Shown one piece after another: positions 20,256 to 30,820 of a stretch of DNA of 64,000 bases; the first letter of the stretch is position 1; each line of letters starts with the position of its first letter. The DNA comes from Ryuthela nishihirai (Eukaryota > Arthropoda > Arachnida > Araneae > Heptathelidae), in assembly GCA_038380435.1 (NCBI GenBank), contig JAWZYU010000020.1, positions 39,650,307 through 39,714,306 on the forward strand. Reading direction: 5' to 3'. Position numbers and translations under genes: made by a program. The notes under the pieces are model-generated. The model saw nothing but the letters and a program-made list of their open reading frames with translations. It did no database searches and had not been told where the DNA came from.

Positions 20256-21449
20256 TAAGCATTAACTCAGTTTGTATTCTCCCCATTAGATATATTAATT
20301 CACTTCTTAAAAAAGGGACAGATAAACAGAATAGGGGCGGCAAATAACCATGGATTCAATATGGGTCTGGCCATAATTAAAGTCATATCGTGATATCTGT
20401 TTCTTTTGAACTTGGGGCATGTTATATCCAGAAATTTGTGGTAATTATGAACGTAATAATAGGAAGTAAAAGATTCAAAAACAAGAACTTAAAAATCGAT
20501 TAATAAACTGTGAAAATAAGGTTTCTTTTACGATTCATCCGCTTTGAAACTCTCCCGTATTAACAAAAGGCGTACCTTATGTTTTTTTCTTCTTTATAGT
20601 TTTGCTATCTTGTCATGTTTCGTTGTTCTTTCAGCATTTCAATCTATTTACAAAAAATAGGCAATTTTTTATCCCGGTATTTGATTCCAGATGTACTTTT
20701 ACATCAAAGAGCTCGCAGTAAAGAAGATTCTTCCAGACAACCCCTGATCAAGCCAGAGAGAAAAAAATCTATCTGCACACACAAATACAAGACACGAAGA
20801 AGAATAAAAAAACGGAAAATTGGAACCAAATAAAACAACACCCGAGTCGGATTACAGCCTCGACATTGAAGCGGGCGACAGACTTCGTCACCCTGCCAGC
20901 ATCTTCCAAGGAGAGAAGAGGGAGACAGAGATTGGTAAGAGGAGAGCTGAGAGGAAGAGGAGGAGGAGGAGAACAGAAAACCACGTGATGTAAGCGAGTC
21001 TCCCTAGCAACCGGGAGGCCAGGATCTAAACGTTGACAGAATCACGTACATTGTGATTTCTCGGATGTGATGTTAACGAAAACCCGATCCTTCGTGGTCC
21101 TGGCTGGAAGTTGTTACGAGAGAAAAATCGCGTTTCTCCTGATTCTCTTGTCAGTCGTTACTTAAAGTCAATCTCGCCATTCCCGATACCGTTAGGCGCT
21201 GTTTGCTTACTCGATCACGTGTCTTCTTTGTACCTCGGTATGGTTCTTGCTAGTTTGGTTTCGGACAGTTTTCTTTCTTTTTTGATCCCGGTTTCTAAAA
21301 TTCCACTAACGGTCTTCGTTTCCTACTTTTGGGGGAAAAGAATTCTTTCGGAAAACTTTTTATCTATTTCCTCTGTTTGCTGTATATCTTATTTATATAC
21401 ATACACATTCAACGATAGTTGAATTATGTTTTTGTCAATGGAATATTTT
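20256..21449. other. Unassigned DNA with a GC-richer island (about 20830-21260)
   Basis: The first 600 bases are AT-rich. From about 20830 the sequence becomes less AT-rich and unlike any repeat here, with GAG-rich purine tracts near 20930-20975, a CACGTG E-box core at 20982-20987 and an X-box-like motif at 20998-21011. Open frames here are short and unconvincing. The island could be regulatory or a promoter. Confidence 0.35.
20998..21011 (+). promoter_or_regulatory. RFX X-box-like motif
   Basis: GTCTCCCTAGCAAC fits the RFX X-box layout (half sites GTNRCC-like and RGYAAC) well in the right half and less well in the left. A 14-bp match can occur by chance in 64 kb; its position in a non-repeat GC-richer island is the only support. 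Confidence 0.3.
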
Positions 21450-21573
21450 GGGTTGGGTTGTTTTACCTCTGAACGGCACTTTTTTGCACACCATGGGCTA
21501 AATGGCCAGGTCACATGGACCCCGAAGGCTCAGAGAAGGTTGGGGAAGGGGACCCACTGGAACAGCTGTTGGG
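21450..21573 (-). mobile_element. SINE-A 3' fragment abutting a full copy
   Basis: Covers the tail third (GGTTGGGTTGTTTTACC to AACAGCTGTTGGG), then breaks off. An 8-bp TTATTTAT link joins it to the next same-orientation copy. Both parts are near consensus. Confidence 0.9.
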
Positions 21574-21581
21574 TTATTTAT

Positions 21582-21965
21582 TTGGGTTATTTTACCTCTG
21601 AGCGGCACTTTTTTGCACACCATGGGCTAAATGGCCAGGTCACAAGGACCCCGAAGGCTCAGAGAAGGTTGGGGGAGGGGACCCACTGGAACAGCTGTTG
21701 GGAGACAGATGGTAGCCTCCCGTCAAGGCCATCCAGCGTGTTCTTTAACGTGCACAGGGTATGGCTCTCCCGCACACGGGGCCACGGCTTAACGTCCCAT
21801 CCGACGGACGGCGGCCTTTCCAAGCCCATCGGTGTCCCCTACTGACCGTGGGCAGGGCGGAGAGTTTTGCGGAGATAAATCTCAAAGCTGACCCAGCTGG
21901 GACTCGAACCTAGGAACTACAGATTACGAGCCTGGCGCGCTACCGACTGAGCCACCCCCGCCCCA
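21582..21965 (-). mobile_element. Full-length young SINE-A copy in tandem with a fragment
   Basis: Runs from TTGGGTTATTTTACCTCTGAG to GAGCCACCCCCGCCCC with almost no change from consensus. No direct repeat brackets this copy alone or the pair, so the arrangement may come from recombination between two copies and not independent insertion. Confidence 0.93.
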
Positions 21966-21966
21966 T

Positions 21967-22240
21967 AGGTGAGAAAGGGGATTCTCAATGTTTTGGAAAG
22001 ATCACCATCCTTCAGATGGAAAACTCTAAACTGTGGTTCTACGTGAAGGAGAATCATACCCCTGTACGTTAAGGATAACTACTAATAGCTTTCAAGCAAA
22101 GCTACCATCTGTCGTCTAACAGCTGCCCAATAGATTCCCTTCTATTGATTAGCTCTCAGCCGTTGGGGTCCTTGTGACCTGGCCATTTACCTCATTTTTT
22201 GCACAGAAATACCGCTCAGAGATAAAACAACTCAACCGGC
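21967..22240 (+). mobile_element. Old 5'-truncated SINE-A copy
   Basis: Begins GAAAGGGGATTCTCAATG and ends GATAAAACAACTCAACC. It starts exactly where the young opposite-strand SINE-A ends, so the younger copy probably landed at its edge. Confidence 0.85.
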
Positions 22241-22341
22241 TCTAATATTGTAGCTATTGTGGTGATATTTATTCTTTAAAGTGATATTTTACTGTCTTTT
22301 AGCAATCAGCAGTGGTTCAGAATAGGCGGCAAATGGAAAGA

Positions 22342-22477
22342 CTAGGAGATTGCGTAGTTGATGCTACGCGAGTTCTCATCGATTATTGGTCAATGGCGTA
22401 TCAATCACCTGCCAATCAACCAATGATCTATGAGAACTGTCGAAGAGTCAACTGCGCAGTTTCATAGTATCTCCTAG
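22342..22477. repeat. MITE-like imperfect inverted repeat, about 136 bp
   Basis: The ends are CTAGGAGA and TCTCCTAG. Inside, GCGTAGTTGA, GAGTTCTCAT and ATTATTGGTCAA pair with the reverse complement of the right half with scattered mismatches, giving arms of about 55 bp. There is no coding capacity. Family unknown. Confidence 0.65.
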
Positions 22478-23080
22478 ATGGGATAAAATATGCACGAGAC
22501 TCAAAAATATCGTTAAAATATGTTTGGAAAATATGCACGTAACAAAATAACATAATATCGAAAAAAAGGCTACACATTTACATGAAAATAACGAAATAAT
22601 ATCTCTAAAATTAACGATAAATATAAGATAAGGGATAAAAATCCCCAAAAAATAAAGAAACTATGCACGAAACAGAACAGAAGAACATCGTAGAAATATT
22701 GAAATTTGCACGAAAGAGAAAAAAAATTAAAGAAATGTGGGCGAATTGTGATAATGAAATATGAAAGAAATACGTGCATACGCTCATTGTAAAGGAACTT
22801 GAGGCTCGTGAAACAAATCATCAATATATTGAATCTGTTCTTCTCTTCCAATATTTTGATGATGAAACATTTTAGGTGCATAACTGAACAATTTTGACAA
22901 TTCAGAATACTCATTAAAAATGTATAGTTTTGTTTTTCAATCAAAATATTTCCTTTATTTCTTAAAAATATAGTTTTTTCCCAATTCATTATTCATTAGA
23001 AATGTGTGTTTTCAAGTATACACTCTTCCCTGCGGATCTTTAAGAATATTTTTAATGGCTCTTTGATTTTTGCTTTGGAT
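22478..23080. other. AT-rich spacer, no gene
   Basis: A 139-codon minus-strand frame (22570-22989) exists but is low-complexity (Phe/Ile/Leu-rich), as expected for AT-rich noncoding DNA. No motif recognised. Confidence 0.5.
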
Positions 23081-23322
23081 TGGCCACCCATGACTTAGAG
23101 AGATCGCGTCCATCAGATATGACGTTAAGCCGTGAATTAAAGTACAGGACAGCCAAACTCTCTACACACCAAATAACATATTGGACGGCCCTGACGGAGG
23201 GTTGTGTATCTTTTAACAGATATCCGCGGGATTCTTTTACCCAGCTCTGACACATTAAGGTCCTTTTGATATGGCTATTCAACTCACTGTAATGAAGCAT
23301 TGGCACTCAGGGATAAAAAGAA
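23081..23322 (+). mobile_element. Old 5'-truncated SINE-A copy
   Basis: Body landmarks GACGTTAAGCCGTG, TTGGACGGCCCTGACGG, CCAGCTCTGA and GGCACTCAGGGATAAAA are in family order. Strong divergence. Confidence 0.75.
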
Positions 23323-23351
23323 TCTTGAATGCGTAGGTTTGTTACAAGACT

Positions 23352-23668
23352 TTTTTTGTCTTTTCTTTAAGATGGAGATAGATTCTGGCTTTTATTTTTT
23401 TAAGATGAAAATAGATTCTGGCTTTATTGTGGCTTTTTTTTTTAGATGGAGATAGATTGTGTCTTTTTTTTTTTGTCTTTCCTTAAGATGAAAATAGATT
23501 CTGGCTTTTTTTTTTGTCTTTCCTTGAGATGGAGATAGATTCTGGCTTTTTTCCCTTTACGATGGAGATAGATTCTGGCTTTTCTTTTTGTCTTTCCTTT
23601 AAGATGGAGATAGATTCTGGCTTTTCTTTTTGTCTTTCCTTTAAGATGGAGATAGATTCTGGCTTTTC
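23352..23668. repeat. About 42-bp T-rich tandem repeat
   Basis: GATGGAGATAGATTCTGGCT followed by a T-rich stretch and TTTGTCTTTCCTTTAA recurs about seven times with variable spacing. The minus-strand frame gives ESISILKERQKEKP repeats, which are by-products. Confidence 0.9.
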
Positions 23669-23689
23669 ACTCATGTGATAGGGGAATAC

Positions 23690-24060
23690 TGTTTTTCGTC
23701 ATAAAGCTCCAAATTGAAGAAATTGTTTCTTAAGAAAATTGATGCCCACTTGTTTACAGTATTAATAATTGTTTTATTAATAGCAATAATTCTGGGATTT
23801 GCATTTATTTGAACACAATTCTCTCCCCCCCTCCAGTGAAATATCTGTTGTTCGTGGTGGTGGTGGTGCTTTCTTTATACCTTATCTATTTATCAACATG
23901 ATTAATTATCGTACTTTCTACTAACCCATGATTAATTTCAACTCATCAGACAGGAGCTAAGTGAAAATTTATAAATTTTTTACCATAATTTAATCTGCAC
24001 CAAAATATTTATTGTTTTGTTTCATACGTGTGATATTATAATGAATGAAAAATGACTGAA
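23690..24060. other. Spacer, no gene
   Basis: Includes a GGT run near 23857-23868 and AT-rich DNA. No coding signal. Confidence 0.5.
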
Positions 24061-24225
24061 TGAATGGATAGTTGAATGGATGGATATATGGATGGATGAG
24101 GGACAGATGGATGGATGAGGGACAGATGGATGGATGGATGGATGGTTGGATGGATGGACGGACGGACGGATGGATGAATGGATGGATAGATGGACAGATG
24201 GACGGATGAATGGATGGATGGATGT
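24061..24225. repeat. (GATG)n microsatellite-derived array
   Basis: Imperfect GGAT/GATG repeats. The antisense frame gives poly-(SIHP), an artefact of the tetranucleotide. Confidence 0.95.
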
Positions 24226-24639
24226 CGGGGGTGATGATGATGAGAGAGACCATGAAAATAAAACCTCCTAGAAATGAAAATCAGATATTCAAGAATTCAT
24301 GAATTGAAAAATGAATAAAGAAAATAAATTGATTACACGAAATTATATCATATATGTAATTAAATTAATTAAAAATATTAAAGTGAATTCAGATAGAGAG
24401 CTCCACCAAATGATAACATTTAAATTCTATTACAATTAAAATTACATTTATAATAAAATGATTTATTGCATGCTTATAATGTATCAAAAGTAGATATATT
24501 CATTTAGCAATTATTAAACATATTATTATAAATTGCTTTCCTTCTTAATATTTTTCTGTTATTAGGTTTGTTCTTAATTTCCTTTATAACGAGATTGAAA
24601 TTTGGCTCATTCTGTAATTGAGGCGCGTGAGGAATATTA
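24226..24639. other. Very AT-rich spacer, no gene
   Basis: Nothing recognised. Confidence 0.5.
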
Positions 24640-25480
24640 GGCATCTATACTTTTCCGTTAAAAATAAATCAACCTTAGGCATCCATACTTTTTCCATTAA
24701 AAGGTAAATAAATATTAGGCAGTTTTTTTTAGTTAAAGAATAAATCGATATTAGGCATCCATATATTTTCCATTAAAAGATACATCAGATATCTATAATT
24801 TTTCCGTTAAAAATAAATCAATATTAGGCATTCATACTTTTTCCATTAAAAGACAAATAAGTATTAGGCAGCTTCGATTTTTAAAGAATAATTTAATAGT
24901 AGACATCTATAAATCGACATTAGGCATCTATACTTTTTCCATTAAATGATAAATCAACATTTGATATCTATACTTTTTTCTATTAAAAGATAAATCGATA
25001 TTAGGCATATATACTTTTTCTATTAAATGATATATCAACATTTGATATCTATACTTTTTTCCATTAAAAGATAAATAGATATTAGGCATCTATACTTTTT
25101 CCATTAAAAGATAAATCAGTATTTGATATCTATACTTTTTTCCAATTAAACGATATATTAATATTAGACATATATTCTTTTTTCTTAAAAGATAAATCAA
25201 TATTTGATATCTACACTTTTTTTCCATTAAAAGATAAATCAATATTTGACATCTACTTTTTTTTTCATTAAATGAAAAATCGCATTTGATATTTATACTC
25301 TTTTCTATTAAAAGATAAATCAATATTTGATATCTTTACTTTTTCCATTAAAAGATAAATCAATATTAGACATCTATATTTTTTATTAAAAGGTAAATCG
25401 CTGTTTAATATCATTACTATTTCTCATTAAGAAATAAATCAGTATTTGGTATTTCTACTTTTCCCACTAAAAGACAAATC
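24640..25480. repeat. About 40-44-bp AT-rich minisatellite, about 20 degenerate units
   Basis: Units have the form TTAGGCATCTATACTTTTTCC then ATTAAAAGATAAATCAATA, with GATATC/GGCATC variants. Spacing varies by a few bases. No gene. Confidence 0.9.
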
Positions 25481-26329
25481 AGATAGTTAAAAACGCAGTG
25501 TCGGAAAGTCGTTTCATAAGAGTATTGAGGATCCTTTTCTAACGACTAAGGGAAAACCTCTCTTTGACCACATCCTTTTCTAATGACTCTGCCTTCCCAG
25601 AACGACAGAATCTTCTTCCTTTGCCATCATTAGAAGAAGAATGGAAATGAGAAGCCCATCCGGGTTGTTTCCTTTCAATGAACAGTTTTAAAACTTTATC
25701 GTCAGACCACCAACTGGCAAGGGAGATACACAGACACACACATACCTGAATAATTAGTACCCGAGGGTGTGCGAGTGCTCATAAAAGCGTACACCGCAGC
25801 AGAGCATTTCTATTTCTGTCCCTCTGCGTAGCCCTTTTGTCGTCAGCATCGCGTCCCACCTGTTCCAGACCGCATCCACGGCTCAGACGTACTCAGAAAG
25901 GATCTTTTCCGGATCACCGCTGTAATTGAACTGTTAAAGACAACAGGGACCACGATCAATTGCCGGGCACGAAGAGGCAGAGAAAGCTCCACTCAGCTTC
26001 GTTGCTGGCTATGACGCATTCGGCTCTCATCCAGGATCAGAGAAATGGGAAGATCTCTCAAGAAGAAGAACAAGAAGAGCCCTGCGAGATGACGTCGCCC
26101 GTCGATCCGTTCTTGAGACGCAATATGAAATGTTGGAGATGACACGGATCGGGAGACGTGGAGAAAGATATAAATAGATTGATACTGAGGACAGAGTAAG
26201 AACGGGCAGAGAAAAATGTATACCACGAGCACAAAAAAACGAATTAGACGGAGGATTTTGACGTTTTTAGGCCCAGAAATAATAAAAAACAGTCAGGGCG
26301 ATATTTTTAATAGAAAAACTTCAGGAAAA
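25481..26329. other. GC-richer single-copy-looking island, no gene assigned
   Basis: Positions about 25590-26170 match no repeat here and are less AT-rich. They hold a TATA-like CATAAAAGCG at about 25780 followed by GCAGCAGAGCATTTC. Frames of 60-79 codons occur on both strands without recognisable domains. This could be a promoter or first exon of a gene outside the window, or a conserved element. Confidence 0.35.
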
Positions 26330-26699
26330 GGGTGAAGGAATTGGCTCAATCGGTAGGTTGCCAGGATCGCAAATCTGCAATTCCCAGATTCGAGTTCCAA
26401 TCGTGCCAGGTTTGAGATTTATCTCCGCTAACTCCCACATTACCCTCTGTCAGAAAGGGGTAACAGCCGGATGAGACGTTAAGCTGTGGCCCCGGATTTG
26501 TAAGTGACCTATCCCGTGCACGTTAAAAAGGACGATGGATGGCTTTTATGGGAAGGCTTCTATCTGTTTCCTAACAACTATCCACTGAGTCCCCTTCTCC
26601 CAACTTTCTCTAAGCCCTTGGGGTCCATGATCACTGGCCGTTTAGGCCATTGTGTTCAGAAAAAGTGCTGCTCAGAGGTAAAACGAACCCATAAACCCA
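26330..26699 (+). mobile_element. Diverged SINE-A copy, nearly complete
   Basis: Head GGAATTGGCTCAATCGGTAG, box B GATTCGAGTTCC, tail CTCAGAGGTAAAACGAACCC. Medium age. Confidence 0.88.
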
Positions 26700-26947
26700 T
26701 CTTATGTTTGCACACCAACATCCAAAATCTGCAATTTCTATAATAAGCTTTTTATTTAAAAACTGACAACATTTAATATTCTGATCAAATTTTAATTAAA
26801 TCTAACGTTTCAATAATATTAATGCAATATTTAGCGTTATGGCAAATATATTTAGCAATGACCATCACAAGAATGTACTTCAGCAGTTAATTGACGCTAA
26901 AATAATTAGTATTATTTCGAATCTTTTAATAAAATATTTGTGTTTTA
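26700..26947. other. AT-rich spacer, no gene
   Basis: Nothing recognised. Confidence 0.5.
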
Positions 26948-27110
26948 GAACAAGTTGGATGGCCTTTACGGGAGGTCGCCACTGTATCCTAACAGCTTCA
27001 GTGGGTTTCCTTCCCTCAACTTTCTCTGAGCATTTAGAGAATTTAGGGTCCTTTTAACCTGTATATTGTATGCAGAAAAGTGCCGCTCGGAGTGAAAATC
27101 TCAGCCCAAC
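26948..27110 (+). mobile_element. SINE-A 3' fragment
   Basis: Starts at GAACAAGTTGGATGGCC and ends GTGCCGCTCGGAGTGAAAA. The 5' two-thirds are missing. Confidence 0.8.
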
Positions 27111-27453
27111 TTCAGGAAGAAACAGAAGAGAATTAACCTAGAATCAAATCAAACGGTGGCGAACGAAACAGACTAAGAAAGGGAAAATAAATTAAAAACC
27201 CGCATTATCTTCGGTTGAACAATTCGAAATGGATGTCTGAAGAAGAAATAATTGCCTTTCATTGCAAATGGAATGGCTTCTACTTATAGTTTAGTGATGA
27301 AAGTGGTGGAGAGCGATCTTTTTTGATCATCAGCCACGAAGCTAACTAAATTTCATTCGGGGCAGTGAGGCTTTTATTTTCATTTTTATTTCAGGAGATT
27401 TGACACTGACGCGTTGATGGATGTCCTATGAGCTGAAAGTTTTGCACATAATG
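27111..27453. other. Spacer, no gene
   Basis: Nothing recognised. Confidence 0.45.
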
Positions 27454-27841
27454 GGTTGGGCGGGGTGATTTAGTCGACATCGCTCCAGGATCGTAATCTG
27501 CAGTCCCTAGGTTCGAGACCCGCCTGCTGAGCCAGCACTGAGATTTATCTCCAACAAACTCCCAGTCCCGTCCATGGTCAGTAGGGAACACCAATGGACT
27601 TGGAAAGGTCACCGTCCGTCGTATTTGACGTTAAGCCATGGCGCCATGTGCGAGAGAGTGCCATACCCTGTGCACGTTAAAGAACACGCTAGATGGCCTT
27701 GACGGGAGGCTACCATCTGTCTCGCAACAGTTGTTCCAGTGGGTTCCTTCCCCTAACTTCCTCTAAGCCTTCGGGATCCTTGTGACCTGGCCATTTAGCT
27801 CATGGTGTGCAAAAAAGTGCCACTCAGAGGTAAAACAAACC
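27454..27841 (+). mobile_element. Full-length SINE-A copy, moderately diverged
   Basis: Head GTTGGGCGGGGTGATTTAGTC, box B GGTTCGAGACCC, tail GGTAAAACAAACC. No clear flanking duplication. Confidence 0.9.
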
Positions 27842-27910
27842 AAAAGTTGTTGAAACAGAAACGATTATGTTAAGGAATCTTCCTTACTTTACATAATGCG
27901 ATAAATGGAG

Positions 27911-28292
27911 AGCGGTTGGTATGCCCTCAGTCGGTAGCGCGCCACACTCGAAAACTATAGTTCCCAGGCCCACTTAGGCCAGCATTGAGATTTTTCTTCC
28001 CTAACTCTCCCCCTAAATTATGCTCTAAGTAGGAAAACGGAACGCCTATAGATATGGAAAAACCCCATTTGTCGAACAGAATGTTAGTCAGTGGTCCAGT
28101 GTTCCAGAGAGCCATAACTGTGCACGTTAAAGAACACGCTGAATGGCCTTTACAGGAGTCTTTCAGCCGTCTTCTGTAAAGTGGGTCCCCTTCCACTAAC
28201 CTTCTCTAAGCCCTTAGCATTTTTGTACTGTGGCCATTTAGTCCATTGTTTGCGAAAAAAAATACCCGTCAGAAGAAAAAACAACCCAACCC
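27911..28292 (+). mobile_element. Old full-length SINE-A copy
   Basis: TCAGTCGGTAGCGCGCCACAC marks the head; the tail is GAAAAAACAACCCAACCC. Box B is decayed. It lies 70 bp after the preceding copy in the same direction. Confidence 0.88.
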
Positions 28293-29084
28293 ATCCGAAA
28301 AAAAATATCTATCAGCTCATACATCTATATCTGTCAACATGCTAACATATTGCCTTGATTCATATTTTTTCCCGCTCCTTCATCTCAAACTGCCTACTCA
28401 CCCCTCACTTTCTTATGAGCGATTCCATGGTCTGAAAACCGGAAAGAAATTCACTTCCGGCGAAAGATGCGACGTCATCTTCTTTTTCTTTATCACACTT
28501 CGTGATAAAGCCATAACAGAGTTATAAATACGAGCTCAGTGATGCTCTCAACTTTTCAGGAAAGGGAGGATGGAAAATATTACACTCCGGGGGAAAGTCT
28601 AAAAGAAACTGGAAGACCGATATGACCTCTAAATATAGCCAACGTGTCAATATATCTCCATTACTCTGTTGGTGGGCAATCTCACCTTCTTCATTTGTCA
28701 AACTTCAAACCACGGGAATGAAGGCAAATTCATCACATGGAGGAGAATGCGGAGGCCCCGGTATGTAATGATGGAATACGAAGCGGAAGACGAGGCCGTT
28801 ATTAATTCTCGGAGAACGCCGTAGTTTGCGGGCCGCCTAAGATTACCGCTCGGCAAATGATTTAAGTCATAATCTCAAAGCTGTAATAAATTATGACAGT
28901 GGGATCAGTGTCAGCGACGGAATCAGTGTGTGGTCCCCCAAGAGCATCTTTTAAGCATATGAGAAGGATGACGAAAAAAAAAAAGAGTTGAACACCGTCT
29001 CTGCTTAGTGGAAAAACTAAGAGAGATGATTATGATGAGTATTTGCTCTACCTTTCCGCGAAGAGATCCTTGTCATTTAATCTT
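28293..29084. other. Unassigned DNA, no gene
   Basis: A GC-richer piece lies at about 28735-28870 (AACGCCGTAGTTTGCGGGCC). No coding motif is recognised. Confidence 0.4.
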
Positions 29085-29627
29085 AGCTCTACCTCTAGCG
29101 GCACTTTTTTGCACACAATGGGCTAAATGGCCAGATCACAAGCACCCTGAGGACTCAGAGAAGGTTGCGGGAGGGAACCTACTGGACAGCTGTTGAGAGA
29201 CAGATGGCAATCTCCCTCAAAGGCCATACATAATAAAAATAATAAATAAATATCACTTCAAGGCCACAGAGGTCTGAGAGTAGCCTGTCAGTTTATAGTA
29301 GAAGGTGTGTGAAGATGGCGGGACCTCAGCAGAAAAACAACATAAACATCCATGCCTTACCCAGGGCTGGAACACAGGTCCCTTTGATCAGTAGCGAAGC
29401 GCTCTAACTTTAAAGTGCACCGAGTATGGTTCTACCTCACAAGTGGCCACGGCTTAAAGTCCCATCGAAAGGACGGTGGCATTTACAAGCCCATTGGTGT
29501 CTCCTACTGATCGTGGGCAGAGTGTGGATTTTGAGGAAATAAATCTCAACACTGGCCCAGCTGGGACTCGAACCTGGGAATTGCAGATTACGAGCCAGGC
29601 GCGCTACCGACTGAGTCACCCACGTGG
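29085..29627 (-). mobile_element. SINE-A copy split by a nested SINE-B
   Basis: The tail half (CTCTAGCGGCACTTTTTTGC to AAAGGCCATACA) lies at 29085-29228. The head half (TTTAAAGTGCACCGAGTATGG to GACTGAGTCACCC) resumes at about 29410. A minus-strand SINE-B sits between, so SINE-B inserted later here. Confidence 0.9.
29229..29409 (-). mobile_element. SINE-B copy nested in SINE-A
   Basis: Begins with an AT-rich tail, then GGCCACAGAGGTCTGAGAG, GCAGAAAAACAACATAAACA and CATGCCTTACCCAGGGC. The head ends AGTAGCGAAGCGCTC. The GCAGCTGCTTGAGG end is partly lost. Confidence 0.85.
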
Positions 29628-29629
29628 AG

Positions 29630-30044
29630 GAAGAGTGTAGGCTCAGTCGGTAGCGCATCAGCCTCCTAATCTGTACTTCCCAGGTTAGAGTCTCTATTGC
29701 TGAACTAGTATTGCTCTCTGCTAAACCCCGACCCAACCCTTGGTCAGAAAGGAAACTTCGATGGGAACCCGCTATCTACTGGATGGAAGTTTAGCCATGG
29801 CTCCGTGTGCACGAAATCCTCATCCTGTCGGATGAGACGTTAAGCCGTGGTACCGTGTGCAGGATATCCATACCTCATGTACGTAAACATACTGGATGGT
29901 TTTGACGGGAGATTACCATCTGTTCCCTAACAGCTATCCAGTGGATCTCCTTGCCTAAACCTTCTCTGAGCCCTTTGGATCCTTGTGACCTGACCATTTA
30001 ACCCATTGCGGGCAAAAAATGTGCCTCTAAGAGGTGAAACAACT
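29630..30044 (+). mobile_element. SINE-A copy with internal duplication
   Basis: Head GGCTCAGTCGGTAGCGCATC, tail GGTGAAACAACTCAACAC. The body segment around GTTAGCC-TGG-TCCGTGTGCA occurs twice about 55 bp apart (near 29790 and 29845), a local tandem duplication. Confidence 0.85.
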
Positions 30045-30054
30045 CAACACAAAT

Positions 30055-30335
30055 CGGCCAGAATGAGAACACCGATGGAAAGTTACAGTGCGATGGATGA
30101 GACGTTAGCCGTGGTTTCCAATATAGGAGAGCCACCCTGTGCACGGTAAAGAACATGCTGTACATACAGATTTGGTAGTAATGCCACTGAACAAATGTTA
30201 GGAGGCGGAAGCTTTCTTGCCTCCGCCTCCTAACATTTGTTCAGTGGCACTGATACCAAATCTGAGCCATTGGAGTCTTGGCAATCTGCCCATTGTATGT
30301 ACAAAAGTTCTCTGAAGTAAAACAACTCAACGTTT
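30055..30335 (+). mobile_element. 5'-truncated SINE-A with a large snap-back
   Basis: Starts GAATGAGAACACCGATGG and ends AGTAAAACAACTCAACG. After GAACATGCTGTACA, where GGATGGCCTTGACGG is expected, the hairpin at 30167-30264 begins. Confidence 0.85.
30167..30264. repeat. Hairpin with about 44-bp arms inside SINE-A
   Basis: Arms starting CAGATTTGGTA and ending TACCAAATCTG pair with about three mismatches. They share the perfect core GCCACTGAACAAATGTTAGG, around a loop near AGCTTTCTTG. The right arm matches the normal SINE order and the left arm is an inverted extra copy. Confidence 0.95.
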
Positions 30336-30670
30336 AATTGGTCTCACACCTTGACTCTCTCGATGTTATAAACCCTTCTACAAGAGACAAGTTTGAAACA
30401 AAAGGGTTTTTTCTTCTTCTCAGAATTGCATGGAAATCGTAGATATTTGCTGAAATTCTTAGGGATACCGAGTAACAATGATTTTTATTTGAAGAATACA
30501 AGAATTGTTAAATATCGATTTTTTAAGGTACTGTTTAAAATTGAATTATCTACTTTCAGTTGTCAGATTTTAAGTAGTAAATATAGTGGGAAAATATAAA
30601 CATTTCTATGGAAAATTTCACTAAAGTTTAATTTAAATAAATCTTGGTTTCCCCCCCCCCCCAAAAAAAA
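30336..30670. other. AT-rich spacer, no gene
   Basis: A poly-C run (30651-30662) precedes the truncated SINE-B. Nothing else is seen. Confidence 0.5.
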
Positions 30671-30820
30671 GTCCCTGGTAAAGCATGATTGTGTGTGTGT
30701 GTCGTTTTTCTGCTGAGGTCCTGCCATCCTATCAGACCTTTTTACTATGGCATATAAACTCACAGGCTCCTGTCAGACCTATGTGGCAAGCAGCTGCTTA
30801 ATGGGGTATTTCAATTTTTT
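30671..30820 (+). mobile_element. 5'-truncated SINE-B copy
   Basis: Starts in the box B region (CTGGTAAAGCATGATTG), followed by TCGTTTTTCTGCTGAGGTCC and CAAGCAGCTGCTTAATGGGG. Box A is missing. Confidence 0.9.

Noticed and set aside
21426..21845. Recurrent 80-140-codon frames beginning MGCFTSERHFFAHHGLNGQV
   Set aside because: The same peptide appears at many sites because it is the antisense reading of SINE-A. It is a repeat artefact and would be mis-called as a protein family.
22570..22989. 139-codon minus-strand frame
   Set aside because: Phe/Ile/Leu-rich low-complexity translation of AT-rich DNA with no domain or start context.
24000..24253. Frame with HPSIHPS repeats
   Set aside because: Translation of a GATG microsatellite.
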